From Channallabes apus (taxonomy: Eukaryota; Chordata; Actinopteri; Siluriformes; Clariidae): a stretch of 64,000 nt of DNA. Each line of letters starts with the position of its first letter. Positions within the stretch are counted from its first letter, which is position 1. The notes beneath the pieces are model-generated. The model ran no database searches. It saw only the letters and a list, made by a program, of their open reading frames with translations, and was not told where the DNA came from. The stretch is from assembly GCA_030522415.1 (NCBI GenBank), contig CM060127.1, positions 18,772,814 to 18,836,813 on the forward strand. The letters are read 5' to 3'. Position numbers and translations under genes: made by a program. Positions 60,981 through 64,000 of the stretch are shown in pieces.

Positions 60981-62006
60981 TTTATATGTCACTGTGTGGA
61001 TTAACAAACAAAACATACTCTGATACTGATCAGAAACTGGGACAGGACTGAAAATGAGAGTCAAAGGAAGCCTGGGGAACTATACTGAAATACAAAACTA
61101 TGTAAAAATAAAATTGTAACCAAACAAAAAGTGGCTCTTTGAAAGCAAAATATGAAAGAAAATAGGGGTTGCTCAAGACTTTTGCACAGTTCTGTACTGT
61201 ACATCATTTACAGTAGCATTGTGTATTTATGGGCAAGAGAAAATGAGCATTTAAGCATTTAATCTGTGCTTAGAGGCTGTCCGTCTGCCAAAGATAACCC
61301 TGCTGTAAGCATGACTGCAAACACACCTAAACTAAGGTAGCATGCCCTTCTATTTAGTCTGCACTGGATGTTCCCTTATCTATTTTACTGATCTCAACCA
61401 TTTCTCACTAGTAAGTGAACAAAGACTTCTGTGAGAACAAACCATGCCTCCAATTCTTCAGATAGGCAGGTCAGGGCAAGTCAAGGTCAAAGGTCATCTC
61501 CTGTTTCAGTATATAGCAGATGTGGCAGGATGGAGAGGCAATGAGAGTAGGGGGCCAGGCAGCTTCAAAAAGAGTCCATGAAAACTGTCTCGGCTCATCT
61601 GGAGAGTGTGGGGCATGCTCAGTAGAAAAACGTCCATGTGGATTAAATGTAGGTACAGTTTATCCAATATAAGTTAGTGATTTGTGGGGGTGGGGGAAAG
61701 GTGTAGATCTTTTAGTTGGAACAAAATCTGCAGATTCCTTGAGTCAAAAACACTTATATTTGATAGCATGCCCTTCTGTATTCACTGGCATCAGTAAACA
61801 TCACAGTGGTACGTAAGGAATAAACCATTATAGGGCATGATGTTAGAAAAATAGAGTGAATTGAGAAGAAACTGAGTTTTATTTATATTTTCTAACAATA
61901 GCACAACTCCAAATCTTTCCACTTCACTTTTTTTGCTCGCTGTTGAACAGCACATCATACTTCCTATCCGTTTATAGTTACAACTTATGTACAGTATTGT
62001 ATGTAC

Positions 62007-62212
62007 GGGGCCAGGGGTAGCTCAGTGGTTAAGGCATTGGACTATGGTTCGGAAGATCCCAGGTTCAAACCCCACAACCACCAAGTTGCCACTGTTGGGC
62101 CCTTGAGCAAGGCCCTTAACCCTCAACTGCTCAGATGTATAATGAGATAAAAATGTAAGTCGCTCTGGATAAGAGTGTCTGCCAAATGCCTAAATGTAAA
62201 TGTAAATGTATG
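62007..62212 (+). mobile_element. full-length family B (V-SINE-like) SINE
   Basis: A tRNA-like head (box A gtagctcagtggttaagg, box B ggttcaaacccc) is followed by the conserved ccttgagcaaggcccttaac core and an L2-type tail (gtcgctctggataagagtgt) ending in taaatgtaaatgta repeats. This is the best-preserved copy of the family in the window. The target duplication is unclear. Confidence 0.9.
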
Positions 62213-63664
62213 TTGTAGAAGTTCTGCAAAAGAGATATGCAGTAAAATTATGTAACAACTATAAAAAGTCAACCTTCACCAGGCTTTCACTTCTCTCTCA
62301 AGAAGTTAATAAGACAAAAAAATGCAGCTTGTTGAGGTACAGAGAACCCAGAAAGCCACAAAATCCTCTGTACTGATTATTTAAATCTGTTGGAAAACTC
62401 TGTCGCAAAGCACTGACAACTGAGAATACTTACAGTACATGAATGTTAATAAATGCCTTTTATGGTTTATGGTTTTCGGAATTTAAGCTTCTTTTTAAAT
62501 AGCTTTACCAGGTTTTGTATGTTGCATATTTAAATACAATATATATTGTACTATATATATTATACTTTCTGATCTGATTATTATAACGTGTAGATTAGGT
62601 GCTTTTGGAAATTAATAAATTCAATACTGAATACTTTAAACACCTGTGAGCTGATCCACTGTTAGAACTGTAGACGTTTCGGTCCCTTTCCTTTATACTC
62701 ACTTCTCTTATTTCTGGGTTACTCTGGCACGAGTTTTCTCTTATTGAGGCACATATGGGGCTGTAAACAGTCATATTTTTGGTTATGTAAAAGGACGTTA
62801 CATGTTTGTAATGTCTACAAAGATCAAATTTTTATTCACTACTTTTGCCTTGTTCCTTTGTTTCAGACATTTATTAAATTTTTTTTGTTTTTTTTCCCCC
62901 AGCCAGAACTGAAAAGCCAAATCACGAGATATGAGCAGTTTCATCAGATGGGGTGGAGTTGGTAATGGAGGGCTTGTCAGTGCTTTTTATTAATTTATCT
63001 TCAATAAGTGCTTTATACTGGCCATGGTCTCAGTGTCTTTAAAGCCTATCCTGCACTAGGAATACACCCTGGATGGGAATCACAGGATACTACAGTATGC
63101 TCACACATGCACATGCATTCACCAACAATCTTGCAGTCTTGTTATTGTTTGGTGTCTAAATATTCAACATTCAAATATTCATCAGTGTACAGTATGCAGT
63201 AGAAATGTAAAAACTGAAGTCAAATACACACAACTTGTATACTGTAAATTCTCCACCAGAGTCCACTCTGTTGATCCAAGGAAGCTTTGGTTTTAGATAA
63301 ACCCTGTGCTGTCAACTCTTTTCTTAGGAGGTTTGCTAATGTATGCTCAAGAAGTAAAAAAATATAATGTGATGGATTATTTTGTACATTTGTGAAAAAT
63401 GATAGATTATACCTTTTTTCTTAAAGAAGGATTAAGTTTTTGGTCATGGAACCACAAACTAACTATTTACAGAGTCGGATAATGGTGCCAAACCATCGTT
63501 TTTCTTTTCTCTCTCCTTTCTCTCTCTTTTTATTATTTAACAAAAACCTAAAATTTCTGTTAACAATGCAGACAAAATACAATAAAATTAAACAGAAGTT
63601 ATAAATATATTTGATTGTTTTGCAATGTTACTAAGAAGAGAATTAAGAAAGGCGACAGGCAGTG

Positions 63665-63815
63665 GTGATCAGTGATCGTCATGAAGAACTGCAGTGATTG
63701 GTGAGACTGGTCACGAGACACCATGATGATCAGTGATTGGCCCTTTGGGAATGATGATGATGATTAGTGATGGTTACTGATTGATCATGGGGAACACTGA
63801 GGATCAATCACTGGG
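63665..63815. repeat. degenerate gatcagtgat-rich patch
   Basis: Motifs gtgatcagtgat, gatgatcagtgattgg, gattagtgatgg and gaggatcaatcac recur over about 150 bp; possibly a decayed minisatellite. Confidence 0.45.
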
Positions 63816-64000
63816 ACAATATGGAATTTGTCCTTTTGTGGTGATTTATCATAACTTTTTTTGCTAAGGTTTTTTTTTCCATTCAGGAACAATTAACAAG
63901 TGTTAAAGTTGGTAACACTCAACAAACTACATCGGTTTAATTATCTGGAATTTGGATTTTGAGGTAACTACTGTATATGTATGATTTGATCTTAGAACAG

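Larger units (their letters stand above)
59865..61194. mobile_element. non-autonomous Tc1-like element carrying a nested hAT-type insertion
   Basis: The left end ctgtgcaaaagtcttgagct and the right end (gctcaagacttttgcacag, complement) are inverted, with TA next to each. Without the nested element at 60388-60980 the host would be about 740 bp. A repeat-tail fragment (59970-60010) is also inside. No transposase frame survives. Confidence 0.78.
49701..64000. other. upstream flank of plectin 1e exon
   Basis: No further plectin first exon was recognised here; in particular no long minus-strand frame like the eS10-related plectin exon 1, and no 1c-type exon. The stretch holds GA, CA and ACAA microsatellites, three SINEs, several Tc1, mariner and hAT-type remnants listed separately, and a degenerate gatcagtgat-rich patch at 63665-63815. 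Confidence 0.55.

Noticed and set aside
62010..62080. tRNA gene
   Set aside because: It is the head of a V-SINE-like element continuing into core and L2-like tail.
1..64000. CRISPR arrays, operons, bacterial-type promoters or origins
   Set aside because: The window is vertebrate nuclear DNA; the repeats are microsatellites and transposons without spacer structure.

Overview
The window is a stretch of AT-rich, intron-dominated vertebrate DNA, almost certainly from a ray-finned fish. The evidence is multi-kilobase introns, many Tc1/mariner and hAT remnants, tRNA-derived SINEs of the zebrafish DANA style, and abundant (CA)n, (GA)n and (AAT)n microsatellites. A catfish or other otophysan is plausible, but the sequence alone does not prove it.

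One protein-coding gene is recognisable: the 5' part of a plectin gene (plec; pleca and plecb cannot be told apart), on the minus strand, running from high to low coordinates. Three unconnected first coding exons match known plectin starts: 1e-type (49655-49700), 1b-type with a membrane anchor (23988-24099) and 1a-type (14435-14549). A fourth, unrecognised candidate lies in a CpG-rich block (19508-19661). All four end in a single G after a complete codon and can splice to common exon 2 (11187-11248), which starts with AT, so each rebuilds the same Asp codon. Then come a 15-bp optional micro-exon (7791-7805, plectin 2-alpha type), exon 3 (4252-4341), exon 4 (954-1031) and exon 5 (767-859). These encode the first calponin-homology (CH1) domain of the plectin actin-binding domain. 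The CH2, plakin, rod and plectin-repeat exons would lie below coordinate 1, outside the window.

The rest is intron or upstream flank with a rich record of transposition. Highlights are a structurally complete Tc1 transposon with an unbroken 340-residue transposase (5594-7218), four deleted relatives of a second Tc1 family, decayed copies of a third, two mariner remnants, and three terminal-inverted-repeat hAT-type elements, two with near-perfect or perfect 8-bp target duplications. There are three tRNA-derived SINE families, several copies with perfect target-site duplications (recent insertions), two clear nested insertions, and a 249-bp direct duplication about 1.16 kb apart. From 49.7 to 64 kb no further first exon, including the large eS10-like plectin exon 1 or exon 1c, was recognised.

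No rRNA, CRISPR or functional tRNA gene and no second protein-coding gene was found. The most novel biological signal is the teleost plectin promoter array with its unfamiliar Cys-containing first exon.
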